From contig JAEZDN010000051.1 of assembly GCA_023433275.1 (NCBI GenBank), forward strand, positions 46,484-110,483: a stretch of DNA of 64,000 nucleotides. The letters run 5' to 3'. Positions 52,711 to 62,386 of this stretch are shown here, piece by piece. Under the pieces are notes generated by a model, which was not told where the DNA came from, did no database searches, and was given only the letters and a program-made list of their open reading frames with translations. Positions within the stretch are counted from its first letter, which is position 1, and each line of letters starts with the position of its first letter. This DNA comes from Verrucomicrobiota bacterium (GTDB lineage: Bacteria > Verrucomicrobiota > Verrucomicrobiia > Opitutales > Opitutaceae). Made by a program: the position numbers and the translations under genes.

Positions 52711-55185
52711 TCAGGGAAACAAGGCACGGTACGTTTCCGGGGGCAGCAAGGCCCGGATCTTTTCCCGCGCGTCGACAACGGCCGGTCCGTCGTTGTCGTT
52801 CATGGCCTGGGTCATCGCGCCGAGGGCGCCCCCGGCGTTCGTGGCGCGCCGGGCGTGCTCGTCCAACTTTCCCGGGCGGGCGAGCGTACGCACGCGAAGG
52901 GCGTCGAGCCAGGCTTGCAGGTCCCGGCCGGTGAACCACGTTTGCGAAAAACCGTCGCCCGGCCCCAGCAATTCCACCCACGGGTGATCTTCCGTGTTCA
53001 GGCGGGTTTCGTGCGGAGTCAGGTCGGATTCGTCGATCACGCCCGCGAAGTGGATCCAGATGGCATCGGGCAACGGGAGGTGCGGGTTGGTCGGGTCCGC
53101 CGTCATCTCCTGCAGGCGGCGCCGGACCAGCGCGGGATCGGGGCCGTCGCGCCGTGCCGTGGCGACCAGGGCGAGGCCGGGCTCCGTGGGCGAGAAATCG
53201 CCGCGCCACACCTGTGCGTGCGGAAACTCCGTGAGGAAGGTGCGGAGGATGATTTGAAATTGTTCCGGCGTGAGCTGGAAGAGCGGCAGCCACTGGCAAA
53301 AGACTCCCTCGGGCGCGAGCGCCGCACGCGCGGCGGCGAATTGCTCGCGGGTAAAGAGCGCGCCCTCGCCCTGGCGCCACGGCACGACGAGGTCACCGAT
53401 AATCACGTCGAAACGCTGCCCCGAGCCGCGGAGGAAATTACGCGCGTCATCCGCCACCACCACGGTGCGTGGATCGTCGAGGACCCCGCCATTCGCGTCG
53501 CGAAAATGCGCGCGTGACGCCGCAATCACTTCGGGCACCAGTTCGATCGCCGTGATCGTTTCCACGGGATGGAAGAGCGCGCCCCCGGCGGAAATCCCGG
53601 TGCCGAGGCCGAGGAAGGCGACGCGGCGCGGCGCGGGATGAAGCAACAGCGGCAGGTGCGCCTGCATGCGCTCGTCGCCCGTGGCGGCGGTGCCGCCAAG
53701 CGCATAATGGTTGTTCAGCTTCAGCCGACGCGAGTCCTCCTGGGTGGTCACCGCCGTGATGCCGTGCGGGCCCTCGGCGAGTGCCACCAGCTGTTCGCCG
53801 GCCGCGCGGTCGAGTTTCACGCGCGGCAGTTCAAGGCGGGTGGCTGGCAGCAGGAGGACCAGGGCGACGGCGGTGAAGGCGTACCCGTGTTTTCTCCGGC
53901 GCAGCCAGAAGCCCACGAGCAACACGACCGCCCCGAGCCAGATCATGGCCGGCCAAAACCCGAGCCAGCCGGGCAGGAGGAATCCCGACACCAAGGCTCC
54001 GGCGACCGAACCGACGAGGTTCACCGCGAGCAGGCGTCCGAGCACGCGCCCCGGGGCATCGCCGGAAACACGGCCGGCCTGTTCCATCAGCGCAGGCAGC
54101 GCCACGCCCACGAGGGCCATCGGCGCGAAAACCACGAGGATGGCCTGCCCCGCGAGGCGCAGGAGCGAGCCGGCGCCATCGCCGACGTAGTCGAGTCCGC
54201 CGGTGGCCGACAGGAAGACGATGGGCGCGGCTGCGATGGCCACACCCCCGGCGATCCACGCGAGGCTGATCACTCGCTCCGGGGAAAGTCCGCGACGCAG
54301 GCCGAGGCGGGCCGCCTGCGCGCCGACGGCCAGCGCGAGAATGACCGTTGCGACGATGAGCGCGAAAGAGTGCATCGAGTTTTCGTGGACCTGGGCAAAA
54401 GCGCGGTTCCACAGCACCTGGAGCGCGAACGTGACGAATCCCGAGAGCAGCGCGATCGTGAGCACGGCGGCGGAACGCATTTCGGGCGTCGCTTGGGGCC
54501 GGGGAGCGGGCGAAGGAGTCGGATGATCGTGCCCGTTCCCGCGCCGACTCAAGCCCCAGGCGCCGGCGGCGAGCAGCAGGTTGATGCCGGCGCAAAGCCA
54601 GACCGTGCGCGAAAGGCCGAGACGGGGCAGCAGGAGAAAGGGAGCGGCGAGCGCGCCCAACGCGGCGCCCACGGTGTTGACGACATAGAGCCAGCCGGCT
54701 GTCAGTCCCAGGCGGCGGCGCTCGTGATCCACAAACCCGCCGAGCAACGGCAGGGTGCCGCCCATGCAGAAGGTGGGGACGAAGAGCACGGCGAAGGCGA
54801 GCACCACACGGGTGCCCGTGAACAGCGCCGGTTGGTCGGCCAGTGCGCCGAACAGGGCGGGATAGAAGCCCTCGAACGCACCAAGCAGGGGCGTGACGAG
54901 GAGCGCGCCCGCACCGACGAGCAGTTCCAGCGCCACGTAGGCGCGCAGCGGCCGGGTCCAGCGCGGTGCGAGGCGGCCGATCGTCCAGGCACCCACGCCT
55001 AGTCCGGCAAAATAGGCGCCGAGCACGGCCGCAGTGGCGGTCGAGCCCGAACCCAGCACCAAGGCGAACTGCCGCTGCCAGATCACCTCATAAACCAGGG
55101 CCACAGCACCGGAAACGAAGAGCAGGAGGGGCGGCACCCACGCACCGGACGGAGCGGGAGGCGATTCGCGACGGGGTTTGGGCAT
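52711..55185 (-). CDS. Fused multi-pass transporter-like / spermidine synthase-like protein
   Basis: 824 residues from ATG 55185. The first roughly 500 residues are hydrophobic with about 12-14 membrane spans of MFS-like character (PLLLFVSGAVALVYEVIWQR, then FVPTFCMGGTLPLLGGF). The C-terminal 300 residues are a Rossmann-like aminopropyl/methyltransferase domain: VAFLGLGTGISAGGALF binds the nucleoside cofactor, then ITAIELVPEVI, VVVADDARNFL and FDVIIGDLVVPW. The first and last segments match the fused MFS/spermidine synthase family common in environmental bacteria, whose substrate is usually unknown; polyamine synthesis is not assured. The frame is open upstream to 55611, but that part overlaps the beta-barrel gene in another frame and is not used. 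A terminator of the upstream gene lies at 55261-55287, so it has its own promoter. Confidence 0.88.
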   Translation of the reverse strand: MPKPRRESPPAPSGAWVPPLLLFVSGAVALVYEVIWQRQFALVLGSGSTATAAVLGAYFAGLGVGAWTIGRLAPRWTRPLRAYVALELLVGAGALLVTPLLGAFEGFYPALFGALADQPALFTGTRVVLAFAVLFVPTFCMGGTLPLLGGFVDHERRRLGLTAGWLYVVNTVGAALGALAAPFLLLPRLGLSRTVWLCAGINLLLAAGAWGLSRRGNGHDHPTPSPAPRPQATPEMRSAAVLTIALLSGFVTFALQVLWNRAFAQVHENSMHSFALIVATVILALAVGAQAARLGLRRGLSPERVISLAWIAGGVAIAAAPIVFLSATGGLDYVGDGAGSLLRLAGQAILVVFAPMALVGVALPALMEQAGRVSGDAPGRVLGRLLAVNLVGSVAGALVSGFLLPGWLGFWPAMIWLGAVVLLVGFWLRRRKHGYAFTAVALVLLLPATRLELPRVKLDRAAGEQLVALAEGPHGITAVTTQEDSRRLKLNNHYALGGTAATGDERMQAHLPLLLHPAPRRVAFLGLGTGISAGGALFHPVETITAIELVPEVIAASRAHFRDANGGVLDDPRTVVVADDARNFLRGSGQRFDVIIGDLVVPWRQGEGALFTREQFAAARAALAPEGVFCQWLPLFQLTPEQFQIILRTFLTEFPHAQVWRGDFSPTEPGLALVATARRDGPDPALVRRRLQEMTADPTNPHLPLPDAIWIHFAGVIDESDLTPHETRLNTEDHPWVELLGPGDGFSQTWFTGRDLQAWLDALRVRTLARPGKLDEHARRATNAGGALGAMTQAMNDNDGPAVVDAREKIRALLPPETYRALFP

Positions 55186-55260
55186 GACGGGAAGGGTGGC
55201 GGGCCGACACGGTGAGCGGACGCCGGCGGCATTTCGGCGGGACTTGGCCCGTGGGGCAAT

Positions 55261-55287
55261 AAAAACGGCGGCGATTGCTCGCCGCCG
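55261..55287 (-). terminator. Rho-independent terminator of the beta-barrel gene
   Basis: A perfect 9-bp stem CGGCGGCGA / TCGCCGCCG with a TTGC loop is followed on the minus strand by TTTTT. It lies 82 bp after the stop at 55370. Confidence 0.88.
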
Positions 55288-55369
55288 AAGGTGGAGCGCA
55301 CGGACCCAGTGCGCAGATTGGATTAAAGGCGGGCCAAGCGCGCCGAGGCCGGCGCACTTCCCTCTCTGA

Positions 55370-56410
55370 TTACAGCCGGATCGAGAAGCTCGTGTTGATC
55401 GAGTAATCCGCGAAAGCCGCATCGCCCGGACGGGCCGCACCGAAGGTCGTGATACGGCGGTGGTGGACGGCGACGGGCACCGTGACGGTGCCGGTGAAGC
55501 GGCCCTTGTTGAAGGTGACGCCCGGCTCGACGGCGACGGAGAAGCCGGGGCGGCGACTGCCGATGCTGCTGCCGAAGGCATCGTGGCTCGGCACGCCCTC
55601 GACCCGGCCACCGAGGCTCACGGTCAGGCCGCGGACGGCGTTGATGCGGTAATCGAAACCGCCGCGCGCCATGTAGGCATCGGGAATCGAGAAGCCGGTG
55701 GCCTCGATCCGACCCTCGGGGTTGAAGAGGTAGAACATGTTGCCGTACGTCGAGAGGTTGCCCACGAGGTGGCGGAAACCCTGCAGCTCGATGGTGAAGC
55801 CCAGGCCGCCGTCGGCGGGCTGGATGGAGGAATCGACGAAGCGCACGGTCGGGCCGGCGGGACGGTTGAAGATATCGCGGTCCTTGTAGTCGCCGGTCGG
55901 CAGCTTGACGCCGAAGCCGATGGCGAGGTTGCCCTTCAAATGGTCGGAATTCGGATCGAACGCCCAATAGGAGGCGCTCAGGCGCAGGTCGCCGAAACCG
56001 TCGGACTGGGTGGCGCCGCGCGGGCCGTTGTTGCCGCGGTGCTCGTAGAGCGAGGAGCGGTTGTGCGTCACGTAGGGCACGGTCAGCGTGGTGTTCAGGC
56101 GCTTGCTCCAGGCGTAGGTGGCGCTGACGTCGTAGAAACGGGAGTTGTTGATCACCTGCGTGCCATTGGCCTTGCGGTGCTTCTGCTCGACGTCGCCGAT
56201 GAAGTGGCGGTCGGATTTGAACCAGCGGAAGGCGACGTTGACGTTCCATTCCTTCGGCTCGAGGTAGCCGCCGCCGTCGGTGATCATGGCGCCGCCGCCG
56301 CCGCGGGCGATGACGCAACCCTGGCCGAACAGGGAGGAGGGGAGGGACAACAGGCCGAGGAGACAGGTCAGTCCCGCGAGCCGTTGGAGGGTGGTGTGGT
56401 TGGGTTTCAT
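55370..56410 (-). CDS. Outer-membrane beta-barrel protein, function unknown
   Basis: 346 residues from ATG 56410. A signal peptide (LTCLLGLLSLPSSLFGQG) is followed by amphipathic beta-strands separated by polar turns (WNVNVAFRWFKSDRHFIG, RFYDVSATYAWSKRLNTTL, LAIGFGVKLPTGDYKDRDI, GVTFNKGRFTGTVTVPVAVH). It ends SFSIRL, strand-like and typical of outer-membrane barrels. The LPTGDYKD segment and general plan resemble transporter-like or phenol-degradation meta-type barrels, but I would not assign a substrate. An extra 35 codons upstream are open but lack a signal peptide start. It has its own terminator and is divergent from the haloperoxidase gene. Confidence 0.8.
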   Translation of the reverse strand: MKPNHTTLQRLAGLTCLLGLLSLPSSLFGQGCVIARGGGGAMITDGGGYLEPKEWNVNVAFRWFKSDRHFIGDVEQKHRKANGTQVINNSRFYDVSATYAWSKRLNTTLTVPYVTHNRSSLYEHRGNNGPRGATQSDGFGDLRLSASYWAFDPNSDHLKGNLAIGFGVKLPTGDYKDRDIFNRPAGPTVRFVDSSIQPADGGLGFTIELQGFRHLVGNLSTYGNMFYLFNPEGRIEATGFSIPDAYMARGGFDYRINAVRGLTVSLGGRVEGVPSHDAFGSSIGSRRPGFSVAVEPGVTFNKGRFTGTVTVPVAVHHRRITTFGAARPGDAAFADYSINTSFSIRL

Positions 56411-56818
56411 ACAGGTTTGGGTGAAGCTTGGGGTGCCGGGCAGGGGTAGCCGCGGACGCGGGTGGGGATGGCAGGCCGGTTCCCCGGAGGAAAGCGCCCG
56501 GGGACTGATTGCCAATCTCGAGGGGCGAATTGCAGGGTCGGGGGCGGACCGGCGGAATTCGTCCCTGCCCGGCGGCGACTGGCCCCAGGAAACTTCCCTT
56601 GCGTGCGCCCAGGCCTCATCGATGGGACGAATTTACAAGGTAACAGGTCAGGCGTTACGACCTCGCCGGGATTAGGGCCCCGTCGAGGTCGTTTCATTTT
56701 CCCACTTTGCCCCGAACTTTTGGCAATTCGCCCCTCCAGGGTTTGCAGGCGCCGGTTCGACTATCCAACCTGCGGGAAACCCCCGTCGGACAACCTCACC
56801 CCACCTCCACCGATAATC
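56411..56818. other. Divergent intergenic region with a 36-bp inverted repeat
   Basis: It lies between the beta-barrel gene (leftward) and the haloperoxidase gene (rightward). A perfect 9-bp inverted repeat, ACGACCTCG (56657-56665) and CGAGGTCGT (56684-56692), is separated by 18 nt and followed by TTTCATTTTC. It could be an operator or a hairpin ahead of the haloperoxidase operon. No confident promoter hexamers and no gene were found. Confidence 0.5.
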
Positions 56819-58105
56819 ATGATTCGTCTGAAGTCCCCCCGTCTCGTCGCGCTCGCCCTCCTGGCTACCTTGTTCGTTCGCCTGCCGCTGGCCGCCGCGG
56901 ACAACGCGGTGCTCTTCTGGAACGAGCAGGCCTTGAATGCGACGCGCTACGGCCGCAACCCGCCGCCCATCGCCTCGGCGTTTTACGCGGCTTATCACGG
57001 TGCGATCTTCGACGTGGTCAACAGCTTCACCCGCACGCACCGCGGCTGGGTCACCCAGGAGGCGGCCCCGGCCGGCGCCAGCCAGGAGGCGGCGATCGCC
57101 AGCGCATGCTTCCGGCTGTTGAACGCCCAGTGGGGCCAGGCGGCCAACCCCCGGAACTTCCAGATCGCGTACGACCGCGTGCTCGGTGAGATCCCTGACG
57201 GTGAGGCCAAGGAAGCCGGCATCGCCTGGGGCCGGAAGATCGCCGATCTCGCCCTCGAAAGTCGCGCGAACAGTGGTTTCAACAAGCCCATTCCCGGCGT
57301 GTACACCAGCCAGGAACCCGGGTTGTGGCGCGAGACCCCGCCGGGCTTCCGTCCAGCCACCCTCCCGCACTGGGCCAAAGTCACGCCGTTCGTCATGACG
57401 TCGCCGGATCAGTTCCGCGCCCCGCCGCCCCCCACCCTCGATTCCCGGCAGATGGCGGAGGAGTTGATGGAGATCATGAAGATTGGCGCGCGCGACGGGG
57501 CCACTCGCACGGAATACGAGACGCTGAGCGCGGCGTTCTGGTCCGACGATCTGGGCACCGCCACGCCGCCGGGCCATTGGAATGTCATCGCGCAGGACCT
57601 GGCGCGCCGCAGCAACCTGTCGGTGCCCGAAACCGCCCGGCTTTTCGCCCTGCTGAACATGGCTTGCGCCGATGCGGGCATCGCGTGTTGGGATACCAAG
57701 TTCCATTACCGCTCATGGCGGCCGGAGACCGGCATCCGCGAGCTTACCCCCCAGATGAACGCCCACATGGTGCCAAACCCGGACTTCATTCCCTTGATGA
57801 TGACGCCTTCCTTTCCGTCGTACACGTCGGGGCACAGCACGTTTTCCGCGGCGGCCGAGCGCGTGCTGCAGCGGTACTTCGGCACCGACGACATCGAGTT
57901 CACCGTCACCTCCGAGGGTCTGCCGGGCGCGGTTCGCACCTTCAAGAGCCTCTCCGCCTGCCAGCGGGAGATCGGCATGAGCCGGTTGTTTGGCGGCATC
58001 CATGTGATGGCGGACAATCTGGAAGGCACCAACGCGGGTCACAAAGTCGGCGACTGGGTTTTCGACAATGCCCTCCAGCCGCTCGCGGCTTCGTCGAAAC
58101 TGTAA
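56819..58105 (+). CDS. Vanadium-dependent haloperoxidase / PAP2-fold protein
   Basis: 428 residues from ATG 56819. A signal peptide (LVALALLATLFVRLPLAAA) is followed by an all-helical PAP2/haloperoxidase fold. The three vanadate-binding motifs are intact: K294 and R301-P302 in KFHYRSWRP, S337-G338-H339 in FPSYTSGHST, and R389 to H395 in SRLFGGIH. Such enzymes use hydrogen peroxide to oxidise halides, though some members act as phosphatases. The residue next to the catalytic His that decides chloride versus bromide use cannot be judged here. It is probably periplasmic or secreted. The stop is 17 bp before the next FG-GAP gene, so the pair is co-transcribed; this pairing is familiar to me from other environmental genomes. 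Confidence 0.9.
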   Translation: MIRLKSPRLVALALLATLFVRLPLAAADNAVLFWNEQALNATRYGRNPPPIASAFYAAYHGAIFDVVNSFTRTHRGWVTQEAAPAGASQEAAIASACFRLLNAQWGQAANPRNFQIAYDRVLGEIPDGEAKEAGIAWGRKIADLALESRANSGFNKPIPGVYTSQEPGLWRETPPGFRPATLPHWAKVTPFVMTSPDQFRAPPPPTLDSRQMAEELMEIMKIGARDGATRTEYETLSAAFWSDDLGTATPPGHWNVIAQDLARRSNLSVPETARLFALLNMACADAGIACWDTKFHYRSWRPETGIRELTPQMNAHMVPNPDFIPLMMTPSFPSYTSGHSTFSAAAERVLQRYFGTDDIEFTVTSEGLPGAVRTFKSLSACQREIGMSRLFGGIHVMADNLEGTNAGHKVGDWVFDNALQPLAASSKL

Positions 58106-58122
58106 TACTCCGCTCGCTCGCC

Positions 58123-61100
58123 ATGCTCAAATCCACGCTTGCCCTCGCCGGGTTCCTCGGCGCGGCGGTGCTCGCCACCGCCGCGGATTACACCGCCGCT
58201 CCTCTCCGCCCCCGCCTGGGTGCGGCCGCCGGGGGCAAGGCTTTCCAGCGGATCGATGCCGCCGCCGCCGGCCTGACCGTGACGAATGTCTTCGACGATC
58301 CCCGCATGTGGGGCGCGCGCTTCCGCGAGCTGACGCTCGGCGCCGTCGAGACGGGCGTCGCCGTGGCTGACTTCAATGGCGACGGCCGGCCCGACATCTA
58401 CGCCGTGTCCAAGAACGGTCCCTGCGCGCTCTACCTGCAGACCGATGACTTTCGCTTCCGGGAAGCGGGTGCGCAGGCGGGCGTCGCCGTTGGCGCGCCC
58501 TCGAGCAACACCGGCGCCACCGCCGTGGACATCAACCAGGACGGAGCGATGGATATTTACGTGTGTCGCTATGAGCTGCCGAACCTGCTGTTCGTGAACA
58601 ACGGCGACGGCACCTTTGCCGAACAGGGCAAGGCCTGGGGCCTCGACCTGCAGGACGCCTCGGTGCACGCCACCTTCGCCGACTACGACCGCGACGGCCA
58701 CCTCGACTGCTACGTGGTCACGAACATCCTGGATTTCTCGAAGTCGCCCCAGGGCCGCCGCGACGTCCTGTTCCGCAACAACGGCAACGGCACGTTCACG
58801 GACGTCACCGCCAAGACCGGCATCTGGGGCCTCACACAGGGGCACAGCGCGATCTGGTTCGACGCCAACCACGACGGCTGGCCGGACCTGTATGTGGCCA
58901 ACGATTTCGAGACGCCGGACCGGTTCTACCTGAACAACGGCGACGGCACGTTCGCCGACGTGGTGGACGAGCGTCTCCCGCACGTCACCTACTTCTCGAT
59001 GGGCGCCGACGCCGGCGACATCAACAACGACGGGCTCGTTGACTTCTTCGTCGCCGACATGCGCGACCGCAACCACTTCGAGTTCATGACCGGGATGGAG
59101 GAGATCGGCCGCGGTCTGTGGGAAATGGAACGCGTCAGCGATCTGATTCCCCAATACATGTGGAACGCGCTTTACCTCAACACCGGCACCCAGCGCTACG
59201 CCGAGGCCGCGCACCTCGCCGGCATGGCGGCGACGGGCTGGACCTGGTCCACCCGCTTCGGCGACCTCGACAATGATGGGCGCCTCGACGCGTTCGTCAC
59301 CGCCGGCATGATCCGCAACTTCATCGACGCCGACCTGGTCGACAAACAGAACGTCGCCCCCACGCTCTCCGCCCGCGCCAAGGTGTGGGAGAACTCCGGC
59401 CCGCGCCGCGAGGCCACGCTGGCTTACCGCAATCTCGGCGGCCTCGAGTTTGCCGACGTTTCCTCGGAGTGGGGCCTCGACGAATCCACGGTGGCATTTG
59501 GCTGCGCGATGGCCGACCTCGATGGCGACGGCGACCTGGACCTGGTTTACGCGAATTATGAAGCCCCGCCCACGATCGTGCGCAACCAGACGACCAGCGG
59601 CCATCTCGCCGTGATCCGGCTGGACGGACGCGCCCCCAACCGCGAGGGCATCGGCGCCGAGGTCGTGATCGAGACCAGCGCCGGCACGCAGGTCCGCCAA
59701 TTGTACAACGAGCGGGGCATCGCCTCGAGCGAACCGGCCTTGATCCACTTCGGCCTCGGTGAGGAAACCACCATCAAGCAACTCACCGTGCGCTGGCCGC
59801 GCGGACAGGTGCAGGTCCTCAAAGATCTGCCCGCCGATCGCCTGCTCACCATCAAGGAGCCCGCGCTCGCCGCGGAAGCGAAACCCGCGCCGGCCGTGGC
59901 CCGTCCGTCCGCGTCCGCCAGCGCTTTGTTCGCCGAGACCGCCGCCGCGCGCGGTTTGAAATATGCGGCGCAATTCCAACCCTACGACGAGTTCATCGGC
60001 CAGCGCCTGCTGCCCCGTCGCATGAACGGCCAGAGCCCGGCCCTCGCGAGCGCCGACGTGAACGCGGACGGCCACGCGGACCTCTTCGTGAGCGGCGCCG
60101 CGGGCCAGTCCGGCCAGCTTTTCCTGGGTCAGGCCGACGGCTCCTTCGTGCCGGCCGGTGCGCAGCCCTGGTCCGCCGCGGCGAAAGCGGATGACACGGG
60201 CGCGACGTTCCTCGACGCGAACGCTGACGGCCACGTTGACCTCTTCATCGCCGCCGGCGGCGTGCAGGCCGAACGCGGCGACGCGTTGCTGAATGACCGC
60301 CTATACCTGAATGATGGACGCGGCCAGTTCAGCGCCGCTCCGGCGGGCTTCCTCCCGGCGGATGGCGAGAGCACCGGCGCCACGGCCGCGGCCGACTTCG
60401 ACGGCGACGGCCGCTCCGACCTCTTTGTCGGCGGCCGCACCGTGCCCGGCAAGTATCCGGAAACGCCCCGCAGCTTTCTCTACCGCAACGAGGGCGGGAA
60501 GTTCGCCGACGTGACCGACGCCGTCGCACCGGGACTGCGGGAGATCGGACTGGTGACCGCGGCGCTCTGGGCCGACGTGAATGCCGACCAAAAGCCGGAC
60601 CTGTTGGTCGCCACCGAGTGGGGCTCCGTCATGCTCTTCACGAACAACGGCGGCAAGCTCGTGTCCGCCCCGCTGACCGCCGCCACCGGTTGGTGGAGCT
60701 CGCTCGCGGTCGCCGATGTCAATGGCGACGGCCGCCTCGACGTCATCGCGGGCAACAACGGGCTCAACACGAAGTACCATGCCAGTGAGCGAGAGCCGAC
60801 CGAGCTTTACGCCGGCGACTTCGACGGCTCGGGTCGCTCGCATCTCATCGAGGCCCAGCATGAGAACGGCAAGCTCGTGCCCGTGCGCGGGCGCAGCAAG
60901 CTGGCCTACTCGTTCCCGTGGCTCAGCCGGAAATTCCCCACCTACAAGGCGTTCGCCTCGGCCTCCCTGTCCGAGATTTTCGGCGCCGATCGTCTTGCGG
61001 GCGTGAAGCGCCTCGCCGCCACCGAGCTGGCGAGCGGCGTGTTTCTCCAGCAAGCCGACGGCACGTTTGCCTTCCGCGCCCTGCCGCGCGAGGCGCAGCT

Positions 61101-61392
61101 GGCTCCGATCAATGCGATCGTCGCGCGCGACTTGGATGGTGACAACCACCTCGACCTCGTCGCCGTGGGCAACAATTTCGGTCCCGAACCCTCGACCGGC
61201 CGTTTCGATGGCGGCGTGGGCGTGGTCTTGAAAGGTGACGGCCGCGGCGGTTTCACCGCGCTCAATGCCGCCCAATCCGGCCTGCTCGTGATCGGCGAAG
61301 CCCGCGCCGCGCTGGCCGTGCCCGGCGCCAAGGGCGCGAGATTGGTCGTCGCCACGAACCAGGGCCCGCTCCTGCTCTTCGAGCGGAAGTGA
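58123..61392 (+). CDS. Large two-part FG-GAP/VCBS protein with internal ASPIC/UnbV domain
   Basis: 1,089 residues from ATG 58123, with a signal peptide (STLALAGFLGAAVLATAA). The first half has FG-GAP loops (ADFNGDGRPDIYA, ADYDRDGHLDCYV, FDANHDGWPDLYV, GDINNDGLVDFFV, ADLDGDGDLDLVY) and an ASPIC/UnbV domain ending near residue 585 (TVRWPRGQVQVLKDLP). After an Ala/Pro linker the second half is another propeller-like set (ADVNADGHADLFV, LDANADGHVDLFI, ADFDGDGRSDLFV, ADVNGDGRLDVIA, RDLDGDNHLDLVA). It is probably a periplasmic or surface protein with calcium-bound loops. Its close coupling to the haloperoxidase suggests a joint role. A hairpin follows the stop. Confidence 0.9.
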   Translation: MLKSTLALAGFLGAAVLATAADYTAAPLRPRLGAAAGGKAFQRIDAAAAGLTVTNVFDDPRMWGARFRELTLGAVETGVAVADFNGDGRPDIYAVSKNGPCALYLQTDDFRFREAGAQAGVAVGAPSSNTGATAVDINQDGAMDIYVCRYELPNLLFVNNGDGTFAEQGKAWGLDLQDASVHATFADYDRDGHLDCYVVTNILDFSKSPQGRRDVLFRNNGNGTFTDVTAKTGIWGLTQGHSAIWFDANHDGWPDLYVANDFETPDRFYLNNGDGTFADVVDERLPHVTYFSMGADAGDINNDGLVDFFVADMRDRNHFEFMTGMEEIGRGLWEMERVSDLIPQYMWNALYLNTGTQRYAEAAHLAGMAATGWTWSTRFGDLDNDGRLDAFVTAGMIRNFIDADLVDKQNVAPTLSARAKVWENSGPRREATLAYRNLGGLEFADVSSEWGLDESTVAFGCAMADLDGDGDLDLVYANYEAPPTIVRNQTTSGHLAVIRLDGRAPNREGIGAEVVIETSAGTQVRQLYNERGIASSEPALIHFGLGEETTIKQLTVRWPRGQVQVLKDLPADRLLTIKEPALAAEAKPAPAVARPSASASALFAETAAARGLKYAAQFQPYDEFIGQRLLPRRMNGQSPALASADVNADGHADLFVSGAAGQSGQLFLGQADGSFVPAGAQPWSAAAKADDTGATFLDANADGHVDLFIAAGGVQAERGDALLNDRLYLNDGRGQFSAAPAGFLPADGESTGATAAADFDGDGRSDLFVGGRTVPGKYPETPRSFLYRNEGGKFADVTDAVAPGLREIGLVTAALWADVNADQKPDLLVATEWGSVMLFTNNGGKLVSAPLTAATGWWSSLAVADVNGDGRLDVIAGNNGLNTKYHASEREPTELYAGDFDGSGRSHLIEAQHENGKLVPVRGRSKLAYSFPWLSRKFPTYKAFASASLSEIFGADRLAGVKRLAATELASGVFLQQADGTFAFRALPREAQLAPINAIVARDLDGDNHLDLVAVGNNFGPEPSTGRFDGGVGVVLKGDGRGGFTALNAAQSGLLVIGEARAALAVPGAKGARLVVATNQGPLLLFERK

Positions 61393-61833
61393 GGCCGGGC
61401 TAACCGCACACCGAATGTACGAAAGGGAAGGATCCGCATGATGGCGGATTCTTCCTCGGCGCCGCTCGCGCGCCCCGACCTCGATGAAGAGGGGTGGCGC
61501 GAAGCGACGGGAGGGGTGGGGCAGGCATGAGAAGAAGGACAACGCCCGAGCTGGGGAGCGCTCCTTTCGTGCGCGGTGGCGAATGAGGGGTGTCACCGGG
61601 ATCAAGTCGGTCGCATGGACGCTTGTCGTGTGGGCACGGCGCAAACACCCGTGCGCGTCATCCTGAGCGAAACGAAGGATCCATGAAGATGGACGCTGCG
61701 GTCAAATCCCGGCGCTGACAGGTGGAAGCCGCTGACCCGAGCGCGTTCCCCGTGCTCGACCTTCCGTTGCGCCAACGCGGCCGCAAAGACTCGCCTTGGG
61801 GCGAAAGCATGGTTTCCTCCACGGAAGTGAGCC
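61393..61833. other. Intergenic region with a half palindromic element
   Basis: It contains the hairpin listed separately at 61425-61456 and, at about 61655-61682, a CGTCATCCTGAGCGAAACGA fragment running into AGGATCC, a half-copy of the element at 47681. The stretch between (about 61460-61650) is low in clear signals and shows no supported gene. Confidence 0.55.
61425..61456 (+). terminator. Hairpin after the FG-GAP gene, possible terminator
   Basis: A 13-bp stem with two G-U pairs and a 6-nt loop, built from GAAGGATCCGC and GCGGATTCTTC, lies 32 bp after the stop. No T-run follows, so it may act by mRNA stabilisation or need Rho. Confidence 0.4.
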
Positions 61834-62238
61834 ATGACTCCCGCGAAGCCATTATCCGATGCGGAGCTGAAGCGCGCGCTGGGCGGCAGCTACTCCCTCT
61901 GGTGCGGATTGGTGGCGCTCGTCTCACGGACCTTTCCGGATGTCCGAGAGGAATGGAAATGCGCGAAGGTCGTCACCGGTAGGGTCTGCCTCCTTCGGCA
62001 GAAGGAGCGAACTCTGCTTTACCTGGTTCCGGTCGAGTCGGGGTTTGAAGTCTGTGTCGTTCTCGGCGAACGAGCGGTTTCAATCGTTCTGTCCAAAGGC
62101 TTGGGCGCCGATGTGCGACAGGTGGTTCAGTCTGCCCGCAAGTATGTCGAGGGCAGGAGCGTGCGGTTCAAAGTTGTCTCAGAAAAGCACCTGTTGGACA
62201 TCAAGCGGCTCGTCGAGGCCAAGCTGGAGGGGAAGTGA
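61834..62238 (+). CDS. DUF3788-type small cytoplasmic protein
   Basis: 134 residues. The order LSDAELKRALGGSYSLWCGL, EEWKCAKVVTGRVCLLRQK, RTLLYLVPVESGFEVCVVLG and SARKYVEGRSVRFKV fits the DUF3788 family, small proteins of the YdhG/DUF1801-like fold group with no known function. A purine-rich GGAAG lies about 8 bp before the ATG. There is no signal peptide. Base composition (with fewer GC-rich third positions) is slightly milder than its neighbours and it sits alone between repeats, so acquisition is possible but not shown. Confidence 0.75.
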   Translation: MTPAKPLSDAELKRALGGSYSLWCGLVALVSRTFPDVREEWKCAKVVTGRVCLLRQKERTLLYLVPVESGFEVCVVLGERAVSIVLSKGLGADVRQVVQSARKYVEGRSVRFKVVSEKHLLDIKRLVEAKLEGK

Positions 62239-62386
62239 GAAACGAGAGTGGCCGGCCACCGCATTGACGAGGAGGCAGCGATACGAGTGACCTGGGAGCC
62301 ACCAGGGCGCCGCGAAGCCGCACCGCTGGGACATCACCACAACCGGGGCTCGCCTTGCACGCGGAAACGCGTCTCATTCAGGGTTG

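Noticed and set aside
55186..55611. N-terminal extension of the transporter/spermidine-synthase fusion
   Set aside because: It crosses a rho-independent terminator and the 3' end of the beta-barrel gene. The conserved membrane region starts after ATG 55185.
57325..58122. 5' extension of the large FG-GAP gene
   Set aside because: It overlaps the haloperoxidase in another frame; a signal peptide begins at 58123.
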